Positions 22,450-34,712 are shown, counted from the stretch's first letter. The stretch: 64,000 nt of DNA from Sorghum bicolor (GCF_000003195.3 NC_012870.2:18840501-18904500), one strand, 5' to 3'. Translations and numbers: made by a program. The notes: generated from the letters alone by a model not told the origin.

Positions 22450-23185
22450 GTCGACGAAAGCTGGTCGGCAGTCTACCTTGGGGTATACCCACGGTAGTAG
22501 TTTATCGGTAGACGGTGCGCAAGCTACGAGCTCGATGGTGACGCAAGACACGGACAAGGTTTTTATCCAGGTTCGGCCGCCGTGTGGGCGTAATACCTAC
22601 GTTCTACGTCTGATTGTATTGGATTGTGTTGAAATCATTGTCTGTATGACTTGTCCTCTAGGGGACCCCTGCCCCTCCTTATATATCCTGAAGGGACAGA
22701 GTTACAAGCAAAGTATCCTATTTGGTACAATATCTTGTAGCCTTGCGGTGCACGCCGACCAGTCGTGCGCCGCACGTCTTCATCCTGTGGGCCGAGCCAC
22801 CTCTGATGGTGCGGCCCATATAGACCCATGAGGGTATAGGGGTTTATACCCCCACAGCTAGTCCCCGAGCACCATGTATTGTGATGTAACACGCGTCTTG
22901 AGCTTCTTCGATCAGTGAGGCTTGACGTCTTCAATAAGTAGGAAAGTCGCCCAAACAGTTGCAACGGTATTTTGACCAACTCAAAAGACAGTTGATCAAC
23001 ATTGACATCGAAGAAGCAGGTTGTTCGAAGAATGCATGGTATTACGCCCACACGGCGGCCGAACCTGGATAAAAACCTTGTCCGTGTCTTGCGTCACCAT
23101 CGAGTTCGTAGCTTGCGCACCGTCTACCGATAAACTACTACTGTGGGTATACCCCAAGGTAGACTGCCGACCAGCTTTCGTCGAC
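22450..23185. mobile_element. Element with 148-bp terminal inverted repeats
   Basis: The arms at 22450-22597 and 23038-23185 are complementary over 148 bases with about two mismatches. Both outer ends read GTCGACGAAAGCTGGTCGG. The 440-base centre includes a TATATA-containing stretch and a CTAGTCCCCGAGCACC motif often seen in grass LTR elements. No clear target duplication was found, so it could be a foldback or Mutator-like non-autonomous element, or two inverted copies of part of an LTR. ORFs spanning the arms on both strands mirror each other and are not genes. Confidence 0.75.
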
Positions 23186-23729
23186 AACGACCAATCATCT
23201 CATCCGCCAAACGCGAGCGCCAACGAACGCGACCTGCACTTTAAAAAAAGTCTGGCTATGGGAGCTTGAACCGTGGGCTGCAGGCCTCGTGCGCACAGTG
23301 TTTTACCAATCCAACTATGAAAGTTTGTTGTTTAGTTAGCACTTGTACCGCTATTTAATAGGGACAAAGATGGAAAGATAACTCCTAATTAATTACTTCT
23401 TGGTTACCATAATCATGTCATAACCGTCAAGAATTTCGGGTATGGCGGGAGTATGTTCTAAAGATGTTCATCACTTCATTTCTAAATATGGTTAAACTGC
23501 TAGTATATATGTTCTAAAGATGTTTAAACTGCTGGCATGGTCTCAAGATCAATTTATTTATCCTTTGCTTAACCTCCTCACTCATTTATTGAACTTCTTG
23601 TTAGCCTCTTGTCTTAAGTATGATTACACATGAATTCAAGAGTATTTCTGATTCAGTTTCTGAAACTTTGATTAGTTTACTTTAGCTATATCTCTAGCTG
23701 CTAATGTTATTTGTTGTGTTTACTTGCAG

Positions 23730-23804
23730 AGCTCTGGGGGTGATGTAGAATTTGAGAAGAAAAATGCAAATGCAGTGCGTCAAAAGCTTATGAAAAAGAA
23801 TTAA
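23730..23804 (+). pseudogene. Exon-like remnant, possible last exon of an unidentified gene
   Basis: After the acceptor TTACTTGCAG comes a 24-codon open frame (SSGGDVEFEKKNANAVRQKL, then MKKN) and TAA. The charged composition and clean acceptor look like a genuine terminal exon. It may belong with the fragment at 22262, the two being separated by the inverted-repeat element. No upstream gene body was found, so it may be expressed, truncated or dead. Confidence 0.35.
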
Positions 23805-24811
23805 ACCATAATTTATTTTTTATATGTCTTGGATATCTGGATGGAGATGATCTATGATTAGGTGACAAATGAATTAGTTAGATTGAATTTGCCACTTGAA
23901 TTAAATTTCTATGTATTGGACTCATGTTAAATAATTTTGATCTTATGATTTTTCATGCATTATGTGCATGAAAATATTGTGGTTGGCATCGATTCATGGT
24001 GATTTTCTTATATTACTTAAAAATTTGTGTTTTTTTGTTTTTCTAAGACAATGTTTTCAAAATATTGTGCTTATGAAAGGAGTTTCGTTTACGTATGCTA
24101 TCCTTTTTCCTGCGCTCGCAGCCTATTGCCAAAGGCATGCATGGAGCCAACAGTGGGGCTAGGGGGCTCTAGCCCCCCTACCGCTGCTAGGTCATTAGAG
24201 TTCCTAGACTTTTTTTATGATATATTTCATAAATTTCATCTTTGATTGATGTTTTTAATATAAAATTATTTTAAGTTATTATATTTTTTTTATTTTGAAA
24301 GATTATAGTAGAGCTAAATCAATATAGTACTTTTGTTAAACCTTTTTTATTTTTTTCTAGCTTCGTCCCTTATCAAAGAACAACGTAAAAACTTTCCACA
24401 CCCTGCCCTAAGAAGAGGTGTGAAGAAGAAATAAAAAAAAATCCCTTCGGGTGTTTCCTGTCGCCGGGCACCTGTTTTTAAAGTAGGCCTCACCGCCTCA
24501 ACGTTGCCAGCGCGTCGTGCCGCCCGCGGCCGATGCTTCTAGAGGCCGGGCTTCGTTCCTGGGCCGGGTTGAAGGGAAAAGACCGGGCTACATCGTGTTA
24601 CATTCCCAGCCCAAACATATTGACCCACGAGAGTTGGGCCTCGAACCCGGCCATTCCCGGCCCAAACAAACCAGGCCTTAAGCCACGCTCGAGGGGCGTC
24701 GGGATTCGGGAGTTCGGGACACGCCGTGCAGCCGTGCTCTTCCGCCTGAACTAGGGCGCCGCCGCCTCCGCCTCCGCCTGAACTAGGGCGCCGCCGCCGC
24801 CGGCTGTCGCC
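23805..24811. other. Intergenic region upstream of NOC2
   Basis: AT-rich to about 24370, then a GC-rich stretch (24440-24811) that presumably holds the NOC2 promoter and leader. A short direct repeat (GAACTAGGGCGCCGCCGCC) occurs twice just before the start codon. No TATA box that I would trust. Confidence 0.5.
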
Positions 24812-27800
24812 ATGTCCGAAGAATACGGTGGGCTCCTCACCCAGCCGCATTTCTATGCGCCACTCCTTGCTCTTTCGCTTGTTTGTTTTACTCGGGGTTT
24901 TGATTGGTTTTTCTTCTCCTTCCGCTGTGGTTTTTGGGGTTTATTAGTGGACTTGCCCGTCTCGGACGACGATGAAGAGGAGTTCGAAGATGAGATGGAT
25001 GATAGTGAAGAGGAGGGTGGTGGTGGAAGCTCGAAGAGAAAGGCCAAGCAGCACGTGGAGCAGCTCAAGCGGCTGGAGCAGAAGGTTCGCCCCTGTCGCC
25101 TCCGTTTTCTTGGCTATCAATTGAGTGGAATCTAAGTTTTGTAACACATATTTTTACTTCTACTTCTTAAAAATGATGCTTAGCAGTTTTAATGGATTTT
25201 GTATGGTTCCTGATTGTGCCTATTCTTTTCTTATTATGCTTTATTACTGGTTGCCCCGCCTGGATATATGACTTAGGGCACTCACAATGCAGACTCTATC
25301 GTAGAGTCTAAAGTTATTTATTACCTTGAATAATGTGGACTTGGAGTATAAATAAGACTTGGAGTCTTATTTTTTCTACCTCTTTCTTCAATAAATATGC
25401 TGCCACATGAGCAAAATACATAAATAATATGTAATTAAGTGTCTTGGATTCTGTGATAGAGTCTTGCATTGTGAGTGCCCTTATAGGTTCGACTGTGCCC
25501 TTGTGCTGTTTGTCCTGTCGAGACTAAATTGACTCTGCAAGCTTTTGTGGTTTTTGCATAATAGCTTGTTACTATTTCTCAACTGTGTGCATTGACTGAA
25601 AATTGTGCGGTTGCCCTTCTGGACAGTAACTAGTTTAATTTGTTCAGATTCAGAAATTGACTTTAATCTGGCAATCTGCTGGGTTAATGTAGTATTTTAA
25701 ATTTCTGCTAGTAGGTATTGCAGAGTAGACTATAAAGTGACTGGTTGCAAAATAGTATTAGTAGGACCATCTTCCTCCAGAGGCGCATAACAAACTAACA
25801 GCTGTTGATGCTTAGCTGTTTTATGTTGGTGTCACAAGTGATGAAATAAAGTTTTTGACTATCTCTAAGAATCGTCACCCAAAATACAAGACCCATTTGT
25901 CCTTTGGGTAGCACTACAGGTAAAAGGTTCCATACCTATTTTTAGTCTTCTCCAACAACAAGACCTAAAAGACAACACTCTCTGCAAATGGGTCTCGAGG
26001 AGAGAGGACACCCAAATTTGGGTTATGCCTCTCCTGATACCCAAAGTGGGTCTTCTGTATGGGTACTCTGTTGGAGGCTATAGGTATTGTGTTGGAGACC
26101 CATTTTGGGTTTGGGTTCCCAAATGGGTCTCCTGTTGGAGACAGCCCATGTTAGGCATAAATAATATTGTGTTGGAGACCCATTTTGGGTTTGGGTTCCC
26201 AAATGGGTCTCCTGTTGGAGACAGCCTCAGCATGTTAGGCATAAATAATTATTTGAAACCAAACTCACCAGGTCATAGGATCTGTGTTATAGAGATAAGT
26301 TGAGAGGTGGACAATTTTGTAGAGCAATGATGTTTTTTCTATGTTTGTTTCGTTCCAATTTAACCATACTGTAACAGTAGTTTTGCTGCAAATTTGAGTA
26401 AGGAATGCCACATAATAACTGTTTTGATCTATACTGTTTTTGCATTAGATTTAACCTCATGCATCCTCCAATAAGTGATCCCTTGAACTTGCTAACTTTA
26501 TGGCTTGGATTTTTGCCTGCCCCATTCATTGGTTGTGGAAATGGCATTGTCATAGGCTCATAACATTTGGTTACTCTTATTCTCTGGTATAACTTTCCTG
26601 GTTCTTACTTGCTGAATTTACATTCATTGGTTATATGTGAAACATATTCTCTGGTAGATTGTTTTTTTTGGCTAGTATTGGTATTCCGCTTATGATATTT
26701 GTTGCTTAAATCCTGAACTATGTGAACTATGGTTGCACAGTTTAGCCTCACGCCTACAACTAGGTGCTAAATTTTGTTCTTAGAATAATAATTCCTCCCC
26801 TTCCTAGCTCTGTCTGTCTGCTGCTGTGCTGCATGCCACCGTATGAATGTTGGTTGTTATTGAGGCTTATTTACTTCTTTGATGTAGGATCCTGAGTTCT
26901 ATAAATATTTAGAACAGTTTGACAAAGATTTGTTGGGATTTGATGATGATGAAATTGAGGTAAAGCTGGTCCCTTTTTGGTGAGTTTTCTATAATAGAAT
27001 CATGAGAGTGGAGTCATTGTTGAATATTACGTTTAGGATGACCAGGAAACTGAGGTTGATGATGATGATGAGTCTGTATCCAAAGGGGAACTGAAGCAAA
27101 CTATGAAACCTATTACAATGGAAATGGTTGATTCCTGGTGTGACGGAGTAGAGAATGAGAAGATAGGTTCTATCCGTTCTATTCTTCAAGCTTTTCGCAG
27201 AGCCTGCCATTATGGTGAAGATCAAGGGGACAATTCAACTCCAAAGCTCAGTGTCATGTCTGGTAGCGTACTTGATAAAGTTATGCACTTTGTTTTGAAA
27301 CACATGGATAGAGTCCTCCGTCAGTTACTTGGTGCCCCGAGCTTTGGAGGGAAGAAAGAGGCAATCAGTGAGCTGATGCTGAGTAAGCCATGGAAGAGGC
27401 ATGGTAATCTTATGAGGATCTTTCTTTCCAATGCACTTCATATGATAACAGAGATGACCGATGAGCAAATGATAGCATTTACTATACACCGTGTCAGAGC
27501 ATCAGCTGTTTTTCTGGCAGCTTTCCCATCGCTCCTGAGGAAGTATGTTAAGGTGCGTAGGTTACAATATCTGCTGTACCTTTAAGTTTCTTTCGGCATT
27601 GCTCTGGTGTCCATCTCCCATGTTTGTCATTTACTTCTGTTTGCATGTTTCAATTGTAGACTTTGCTGCATACATGGGCTAGAGGACGGGGTGCAATGCC
27701 TCTTGTTTCTTTTATGTTCCTTCGAGACTTGTGCATTCAAGTAGGTTCAGATTGCTTTGATACGTGCCTCAAGGGTATCTATAAGGCTTATTTGGTGAAC

Positions 27801-30071
27801 TGCAAATTGTCCAAATCTATCAGTGGATCAAAACTGCAACACATTCAATTCCTTGGAAATTGTGTCAGAGAATTGTATAGTCTGGATCCGCAAAGTGCGT
27901 ATCAGCATGCTTTTGTTTTCATCCGTCAACTGGGGGTTATCCTAAGAGGAGCTCTCACTGAAAGGGGTCCAAAGGTATATGTCACTGAACTCATTGCCAT
28001 GCATTGTAACTTCGTTGTCGACCTATGACCTGACATGCCTCTTGTTTTATTTTGAAAGTCAGCAAAGGACAAAAGGCATAAAGAAAGTAGCAAATCATCA
28101 AAAAAACAAGCGGAGGTATTATTCATACTGCCACTCAAATACCTACACTGGTACTGTATAAGCTTTGAAATACATTCAGACCTTAAGTAACCCCCTTATT
28201 CTTCTCCAATACAGTAAATCCCCTTCTTGCACCTCTTTTATTGAGAAAATCTCACTTTTACAAAATGCTATTTTTCCTCAGTGTTAATACTATATGTTTT
28301 GTTGTCCAACACTTCAGCAGTGTTGTTGGCTTCTAAAGAGTTGACATTTTTCTTTTGCAGAAATCTTACCAAAAAATTTATGATTGGCAATACATATTCT
28401 GCCTTGAGCTTTGGACCAGTGTTGTGTGCGGATGTAGTTCTGAGGAAGAATTCCGACCTCTGGCTTATCCGTTGACCCAAATAATACATGGTGTGGCATG
28501 CCTTGTACCTAGCGCACGTTACTTCCCTGTGCGCCTTAGGTGTGTCAGAATGCTTAATCGTATTGCTGAAGCTACTGGTACCTTCATTCCGGTGTCCTCC
28601 CTGCTGCTTGATATGCTTGAAATGAAAGAACTTAGAGGACGTCCAGATGGAGGTGTTGGCAAAGCCGTGAATTTGTTCAGTGTTAAACAGGTTTGTTTTC
28701 TTGCAATATAACATTTCACTATGGAACACGCCTTTTGAAGAAGCTTCTAACAGTTCTCCTTTCTTGACAGGTGGACAAGAAAATAGTAAAGACACGTGCC
28801 TTTCAGGAAGCTTGCATTTATTCTGTGGTCGATGAGCTGGCTAAACATTTGGCTCAGTGGAGCTACTCCATTGCCTTTTTTGAGATGTCCTTTATTCCAC
28901 TTGTTCGGCTCCGAAGCTTTTGCAAAACCATTAAAGCTGACAGGTTTAGGAAAGAGATGAAGGATCTTATCCATCAGGTTTGCCAAGCATGTGCAGGGGT
29001 TCGAATTACAGTATTTGAACCATTTCACATTTGCTAATGTTTATCATGATGTCTGATTTCAGGTAGAGGCCAATGTTGAGTTCATTAAGTCAAAACGCAT
29101 GGGGATTGCATTTTCACCCAATGACCCAGCTGTAGAGTCATTTCTGCAGGCATGAGTTCTGCCTTTGTGGCTTTTGCTTTTTTGCACATTTATTTGTTTC
29201 TATACTATCATTCCTGTGTCATTTTGTGAACTTTAGCAATCATTCTCCAACAGATCGAAAAGGAAGAACATTGCAGCCCTCTCTCAAAATATGTTGCTAC
29301 TCTACACCAGAGAGCGCAGGATAGGATGGATGCTCTGGATGAGACCAGGTTAGTTCCATCTATCAGCTAAGTTCATATCACAAACAAATATGCTCTGCGA
29401 TTTAGTTAGGTGTGACTTCTGTTATATTTTCTAGCCGCATGCTCTACATTTTAGTACTCTGCACAAACCACAACATATGTATCATGGTTATCTTGTAAGT
29501 ACAGAAGTGCATACTGATTAATGGCATTGGGTTCACTAATTTCTTATTGCCAACCAGTGTGATTGTGGGGGCTGATTCCTCAACCTTCTCACGGAGGTTA
29601 TCAGAAGCACAGAAGCAACAGGATGAGCAGGATGATGATGAAAGCACTATTGCTTTCAGTAAGAACTTGACTGAAAATAAGAAACCAAAGTATGTTCTGG
29701 CTTCCCTGTTTTTTTCCATTACTTGCTGACCTGCTGTGGAAGACACATTATCATACCATTGTTCGGTGTGCAGAACCCCAAAGGAGAATAAAAAGCGACC
29801 CCGGGAGGATGATGATGTTGCTACTGAGGAGGATCGGGTTGAGGATTTGGTCTTGAGCTCAGATGAAGAGGATGACAACAATCAGGAACCAGAGGATGGT
29901 TTCGTTCCGGTTGAAGGTGATAGTGATGAAGACTTTGTAGATCCAGACAGTGAATATAAGAAACAAAAGAAGGCGAAGCTGAAGAAGAGGAACAAGCGCG
30001 AGCCACTGCCGCACAAGGCGCCCTCGAGAACAAAAAGAAATTCGCGTCCCAAGAAAAAGACCAGGCATTAG
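24812..30071 (+). CDS. NOC2: Nucleolar complex protein 2 homolog (Noc2)
   Basis: Twelve exons: 24812-24827, 24948-25084, 26888-26959, 27037-27552, 27660-27974, 28059-28115, 28361-28690, 28771-28977, 29063-29149, 29254-29348, 29558-29689 and 29774-30071. They join in consistent phase to 753 residues, close to plant NOC2/REBELOTE length. Noc2 pairs with Noc1 or Noc3 and carries pre-60S particles from nucleolus to nucleoplasm. An acidic N-terminus ([14 protein letters not shown]) and basic stretch precede the conserved core (about residues 100-590), which has [21 protein letters not shown], read in parts, and [13 protein letters not shown]. The C-terminus is acidic, then strongly basic ([14 protein letters not shown]), fitting nucleolar location. 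Intron 9 appears to start with GC rather than GT (CTGCAG|GCATGA). Intron 1 is 120 bases, in frame and stop-free, so retention would add 40 residues. Function is from family homology. Confidence 0.95.
25276..25480. mobile_element. Tourist-like MITE in NOC2 intron 2
   Basis: Termini GGGCACTCACAATGCAGACTC and GAGTCTTGCATTGTGAGTGCCC, given here in part, are near-perfect complements. TTA target duplications lie at 25273-25275 and 25481-25483. Confidence 0.88.
25917..26250. repeat. Repetitive element with an 80-bp internal tandem duplication, NOC2 intron 2
   Basis: The sequence is rich in GGGTCTCC/GGAGACCC motifs. Units at 26086-26165 and 26166-26249 are nearly identical (ATTGTGTTGGAGACCC ... AATGGGTCTCCTGTTGG). 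A diverged relative lies at about 42900-43110, which shows it is a dispersed family. No coding content. Confidence 0.7.
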
Positions 30072-31174
30072 TTATGATCGATAGGACTCGGCAAAGATGC
30101 TGCTGTTGTGATGTATGCTTCCGGCCGATAAAAACAATTTTGTCTCGAGCGTCGAAAAATGTTATATTTTCAAGAAAAGATTTAAGTCGTCCTTTTCTTT
30201 TTGACCCCCAACAGGAGGGCAGATTTCCAATCCGAGTTTTCATTTCAGTGACCCAAAACTGCCTGCTGTGGTTTGAAAGTTTACATGATTCAAAAGTGAT
30301 GAAGGGTTACATTGCTAATGAAAAAAAAAATGTACACCAAACACCATAGATTGGGTCGTCATCAGAGCTGACTCTCGTCACATAAAAGTAGCACTTGACG
30401 AGTACTGGGGTTCTCAGTTCTCACCCCTGAAAACAACACTACTCTGCCTTTTTTTTTCCACAGCTGCCAGCAATAGAGCATAACGTGCAGATCCGACATC
30501 TCATAATCGCGGTAGTGATCATGCTGGGGTCCTCGTTCCGGTTAAGCGCCTTGTAGCGCTCCTCAGATTTGACTAGGATTTACATGTCCAAATTTGCTTG
30601 AGGTCGGTGTGGTTCACGAGCAGGTCAATCAGTGTGATGCGATCGTCCCAACACTGCCTCATTATAGAAGGCCCTATCGCCTATTCAGGTGACCGTGTGT
30701 TGGATTCGATGCTAGAGACGACCAAACAAGCCATAGCCGATGATAAAATGTGTTTATTTTGATCACATAATCACATTGGACATGTTTGGACCATGCCATC
30801 AATCAAAATACTAAACTATACTAAAGATTTGACATGCGGGGCCTAAATATGGCTGTTGGCTGGTGCGATTCGATGACGACAACGCGAGGAAAAATTGCGT
30901 CATTCAACGACCATGAACACTTTGTACGAACTGAAACCTTTTGTACAATTGTACATTCTCTCATTAAAATGGAAATGGATGCAACTCGCGCGCCTTCTCG
31001 CTCAAACGATGAATACAGAGGAATAATCTCAGCAGCAGAATCGAAAAAAACCAATCACAAATCATGGCCGCGCCGCGCCAAGATTGGATTTGAAGAAACC
31101 GATGAACAAACACACGCACACAAAACCATCAAAGCAAAAAAAATGTTCCCAAACATCTTTGCCACAAAAAGGCA
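30072..31174. other. Convergent intergenic region between NOC2 and the BRO1 gene
   Basis: It contains the 3' ends of both genes. No third gene: the plus-strand ORF at 30834-31544 is mostly the antisense of the BRO1 coding exon. Individual polyadenylation signals were not assigned. Confidence 0.55.
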
Positions 31175-32586
31175 TCAACGGCGAATCGTCGGTGCCCCGC
31201 CGTTCGCCAAGGCCGACTCGCCGTCGGCTTCCCTCAGAACCGCCTCCACCGCCGTGGGCTGCACCAGCGGGCTCGCCAGCGCCGGCAGCGCCGTGAGCAC
31301 GTCGGCGGCCGGCACGCGCTCGAAGTACACCTGGCAGTTGTCCTTCTCCGCGTCGGCCAGCTCGGCCTCGACCTCCTTCCGGAGCCGCGCCGCCGCGTCC
31401 CGCACGGCCGCGGCGCACGGCGACTTCTTGCCCAGCGGGCCCGTCTTGCCGCTGGCGGCGTCCAGGACCGACACCGCGAACCGCAGCCGCGCCACCGCCT
31501 CGCCGACGGAGCCGGGGCCCTCCTCCCGTAGCGACCGCGCGTAGTGGAGGCTGGCCGTAGCATGGAAGTAGGCGGCCTTCGCCTGCACCTGCGGCATCCA
31601 TGATTTGTCGATCGGCTGCTGCTGCTGCTGGAGGCTGCCCAGCTTGACTGAAACTTCTTGGTAGTCGAGGCTCACCTGCAAAACGCGGAGGGGATGAATA
31701 TCATCAGCAAATTAATTTGGCAATTTGCAGAGTGTAGCTTCACAGGAAACTGCACATTCCCTGCAAATTCATGGTTTTATTTAAATAAACTCTTTTTTTT
31801 TTGTTGCTCTGCATTGTAGTATATACTCATCTAGAGCAAGATCGAAATAGTTTTAGTAGTCATGGCCGGTGAGAAATTATGCACCTGCCGGGCGATCTTG
31901 GAGCACACAGCGGGCTGCTTGCCTCCGGCGACGGCGCGCTCGAAGAAGCACTCGAGCGCCTGCGCGAGCATGAGGCGCTCGAACGTCGCGAGGCACGGCT
32001 CCGTCATGTGGCACAGCTGGTCCGCGGCGCCGCACGCGCGCGCCGCCGCCTTCAGCGCGCCCGCCGCGTCAGAGAGCGCGGCGCACGCGCGGCGTGTCCC
32101 CTCGGGCCCGCGCCGGTCCACGGCCGCCGCCGCGCGCGCCAGCTCCCCGGCCAGCGCGAACATCGCCACCGCCCGCTCGGCCTCCAGCGACGTGTGCTCC
32201 TGGACCTGCGCCGCCGCAGCCTTGTCCTTGTCCTTCTTCTTCGCGGTCCCGGTCCCGGCGTCGCTGCTGTCGCGCCACGCGAAGCGGAGCTTCTGCTGCT
32301 TAGAGCCGGCCATCAGCTCCGACGCGTAGATGATGCGGAGGTACGCGCGGAGCGCGGCGGCGGCCTCCGTGGCGGTGGCGGCACCGGCGCTCTCCGTGGC
32401 GAGCACGACGTGGTTTCGGGCGTGCATCAGGACCGCGAGGTCCGAGTCCCTCTCGGCCGCCGAGGTGTCCCCTGCGAAGCGCAGCGCCTTCTTGCCCGGG
32501 AAGGACAGCATCGGCATCGGCGCCGGCGCCGGCGGGGACGCGGACGCCACCGCCGGCGCCTTGACGCGTCGCAATAGCGAGTGCAT
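31175..32586 (-). CDS. Short BRO1-domain protein
   Basis: Two exons, 32586-31885 and 31675-31175, joined in phase 0 across a 209-base GT-AG intron, encode 400 residues that are essentially one BRO1 domain. BRO1 domains are boomerang-shaped helical folds that in ALIX and Bro1 bind ESCRT-III/CHMP4. The diagnostic block is LMLAQALECFFERAV, then GGKQPAVCSKIARQ at the exon junction, followed by VSLDYQEV. There is no V domain or proline-rich tail. The protein is alanine-rich, and 53% or more of codons in exon 1 look GC-ending, as in grass first exons. The ATG at 32586 is the first in frame after an in-frame non-ATG stretch. A splice acceptor (TTTTCTTTTAG) just upstream suggests a leader intron, so the true start could lie further 5'. 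A specific role in endosomal sorting is plausible but not shown. Confidence 0.85.
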
Positions 32587-32950
32587 GGCGTACGTGAACG
32601 TGATCCCTAAAAGAAAACAGCGTCTCGTGGTCAACAAGTTGCGCTGCGTTGTGCTTCTTCGAGCTGATTTGCGAGGATTAATAGAGGAAAGGAGTTGGGT
32701 TAAGGCTGCGATTAGGATGCGGATTAGAGACGCTCAGCACGACATGGAGTTGGATTAAGGAGGACAAGCGACTCCGTAGTCCGTACGGAGAGGAGTGGGC
32801 CAGGGGCCCACACGGTCCGGCTTGGCGCGTATATGGCTATGGCCTCTTCGTCCAATGTCAACTGCTGGTGCTGGGGTTTTCCTTGATAGTTTTGCCGCAA
32901 AATTTTTATTTGTACGTACAAAAGTATAAATAACATAGTGGGAATGGAAT
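32587..32950. other. Upstream region of the short BRO1 gene
   Basis: It probably holds the leader exon, whose acceptor is near 32600 on the minus strand, and the promoter. An ATG at 32746 (minus) opens only three codons before TGA. No other gene seen. Confidence 0.4.
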
Positions 32951-33188
32951 GGCCTTGTTTAGTTCACCTCAAAAACTAAAATTTTTTTAAGATTTCATGT
33001 CAAATCGAATCTTACGTCACAAGCATTAAATATATTAGAGGAAAATAAAAACTAATTATACAGTTTGCTTATAAATCGCGAGACAAATATTTTGACCATA
33101 GTTAATCTATGATTAGATAATATTTGCCACAAACAAACGAAAGTACTACAGTAGCGAAATCTAAAAAAAATCACATCTAAACAAGGCC
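32951..33188 (+). mobile_element. GGCCTTGTTTAG-family MITE
   Basis: Complete, with ends GGCCTTGTTTAGTTCACC and CATCTAAACAAGGCC. The target duplication has decayed. It lies a few hundred bases upstream of the BRO1 gene. Confidence 0.85.
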
Positions 33189-33394
33189 TTTGTCACAAAA
33201 AGAAAGAAGAAATTTCTAATTATCATATAAACAGATTTCTGGTTCAGAGCATAGCTAGTTTTCGTACACTGCAAGAAAAAAGTCAACGTGAATTAGCGTG
33301 GAAAGCACTTGGCAGTTCATTCAGGACAGCAAGAACGATCCAGGGATGAAACCAGACAATAATATGGCCGTGCCAAACCTGCGTACGTATATAA

Positions 33395-33635
33395 GGGCTT
33401 GTTTAGATCAAAAACTTTTTGGATTTTGACATTGTAGCACTTTCGTTTTTATTTGATAAACATTGTCCAATCATGGAGTAACTAGCCTTAAAAGATTCGT
33501 CTCGCGATTTCAGACAAACTGTGTAATTAGTTTTTATCTTTATCTATATTTAATATTCTATGCATGTGCCGTAAGATTCGATGTGATGGGGAATCTTGTA
33601 AAGTTTTGGGTTTTTGGTTGTATCTAAACAAGGCC
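33395..33635 (-). mobile_element. GGCCTTGTTTAG-family MITE, inverted
   Basis: Termini GGGCTTGTTTAGATC and TATCTAAACAAGGCC with TAA duplicated at 33392-33394 and 33636-33638. The interior is the reverse complement of the other copies (TTCGTCTCGCGA, TTAATATTCTATGCATG). Confidence 0.87.
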
Positions 33636-34190
33636 TAAATACTAGGAGGAACAGCTATATTCAAGGAAATGTCAGACAACGACTTGCTACCCTGTTACAC
33701 CTCTCCTTTTGAAATATTCATTCATTATTCATAGTATCACATCAATCTCTGGTGTTGTTTGTGCATAATCCTCCGTTTTACAACAATGCACTGTTCAATT
33801 CTTCAATAAAAGATCTAGCAATCTTACATGAATTGGCCTTTGTGAAGCAATAATTGGGGATGTTAGTTACTTTTTTGTATAAACTATTTCCCCGTCTTAA
33901 AAAGAATACAATTCTAGCTAGAGTGTTTAGCAAAACCGTATTTATTTTGATGGTTTTTTTAAATTACTTATTAATTAATAATAATCATGATATCAAATAA
34001 GTATTATTATATTTATTATACTATATTTTTCTTTGTATATCTATTTGAAACCATAGTTGTTGTTAATATTTTTTTTGTAAACTTAGTTAAATTTGAATAG
34101 TTTGACTTGGAGCGGATCTAGAATCGCATTCTCTTTTTGTAAATAATTAATGCATCGCTTTTCCGTAGAAAAAGAAAAAACATACAATCA
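33636..34190. other. AT-rich intergenic, nothing recognised
   Basis: No plausible ORFs or element ends. Confidence 0.5.
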
Positions 34191-34325
34191 GGCCTTGTTT
34201 AGTACGTGAAAATTTTTGGCTTTGGCTTCTGTAGCACTTTTGTTTGTATTTAATAATTATTATCCAATCGTAGACGACCAAGACTCATTAAAAGATCTAT
34301 CTCGTAAATTATAGACATACTATGT
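34191..34325 (-). mobile_element. GGCCTTGTTTAG-family MITE, truncated
   Basis: It starts GGCCTTGTTTAGTACG and follows the inverted-copy sequence to about ATAGACATAC, then stops. The second half is absent. Confidence 0.7.
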
Positions 34326-34466
34326 TATTTTTTTTATGGCTCACATGGGCTGCGCATACAAAGTTAGAGAACCGCGTCAACACATACACAGGGTCTGTGC
34401 TGCAGTACTATTTTTTTTTACAACGTGCTGCAGTACTTCCATCCAGTGAAGGGATGACCAGACTTG

Positions 34467-34709
34467 GGCCTTGTTTAGTTCACCTTAAAAACAAAAAAGT
34501 TTTCAAGATTCCCCGTCACCTCGAATCTTGTGGCACATGCATGAAACATTAAATATAGACGAAAACAAAAACTAATTACACAGTTTAACTGTAAATCACG
34601 AGACGAATCTTTTGATCCTAGTTAGTCCATGATTGGATAATATTTGTCACAAACAAACGAAAGTGCTACAGTACCGAAAACTTTTCACTTTTCGGAACTA
34701 AACAAGGCC
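34467..34709 (+). mobile_element. GGCCTTGTTTAG-family MITE
   Basis: A complete 243-bp copy with TTG duplicated at 34464-34466 and 34710-34712. Confidence 0.87.
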
Positions 34710-34712
34710 TTG

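Noticed and set aside
22351..23269. Matching ORFs reading [19 protein letters not shown] on opposite strands
   Set aside because: They are the two arms of the 148-bp inverted repeat.
30834..31544. 236-codon plus-strand ORF
   Set aside because: It mostly overlaps the BRO1 second exon in antisense and has no recognisable domain or splice support.
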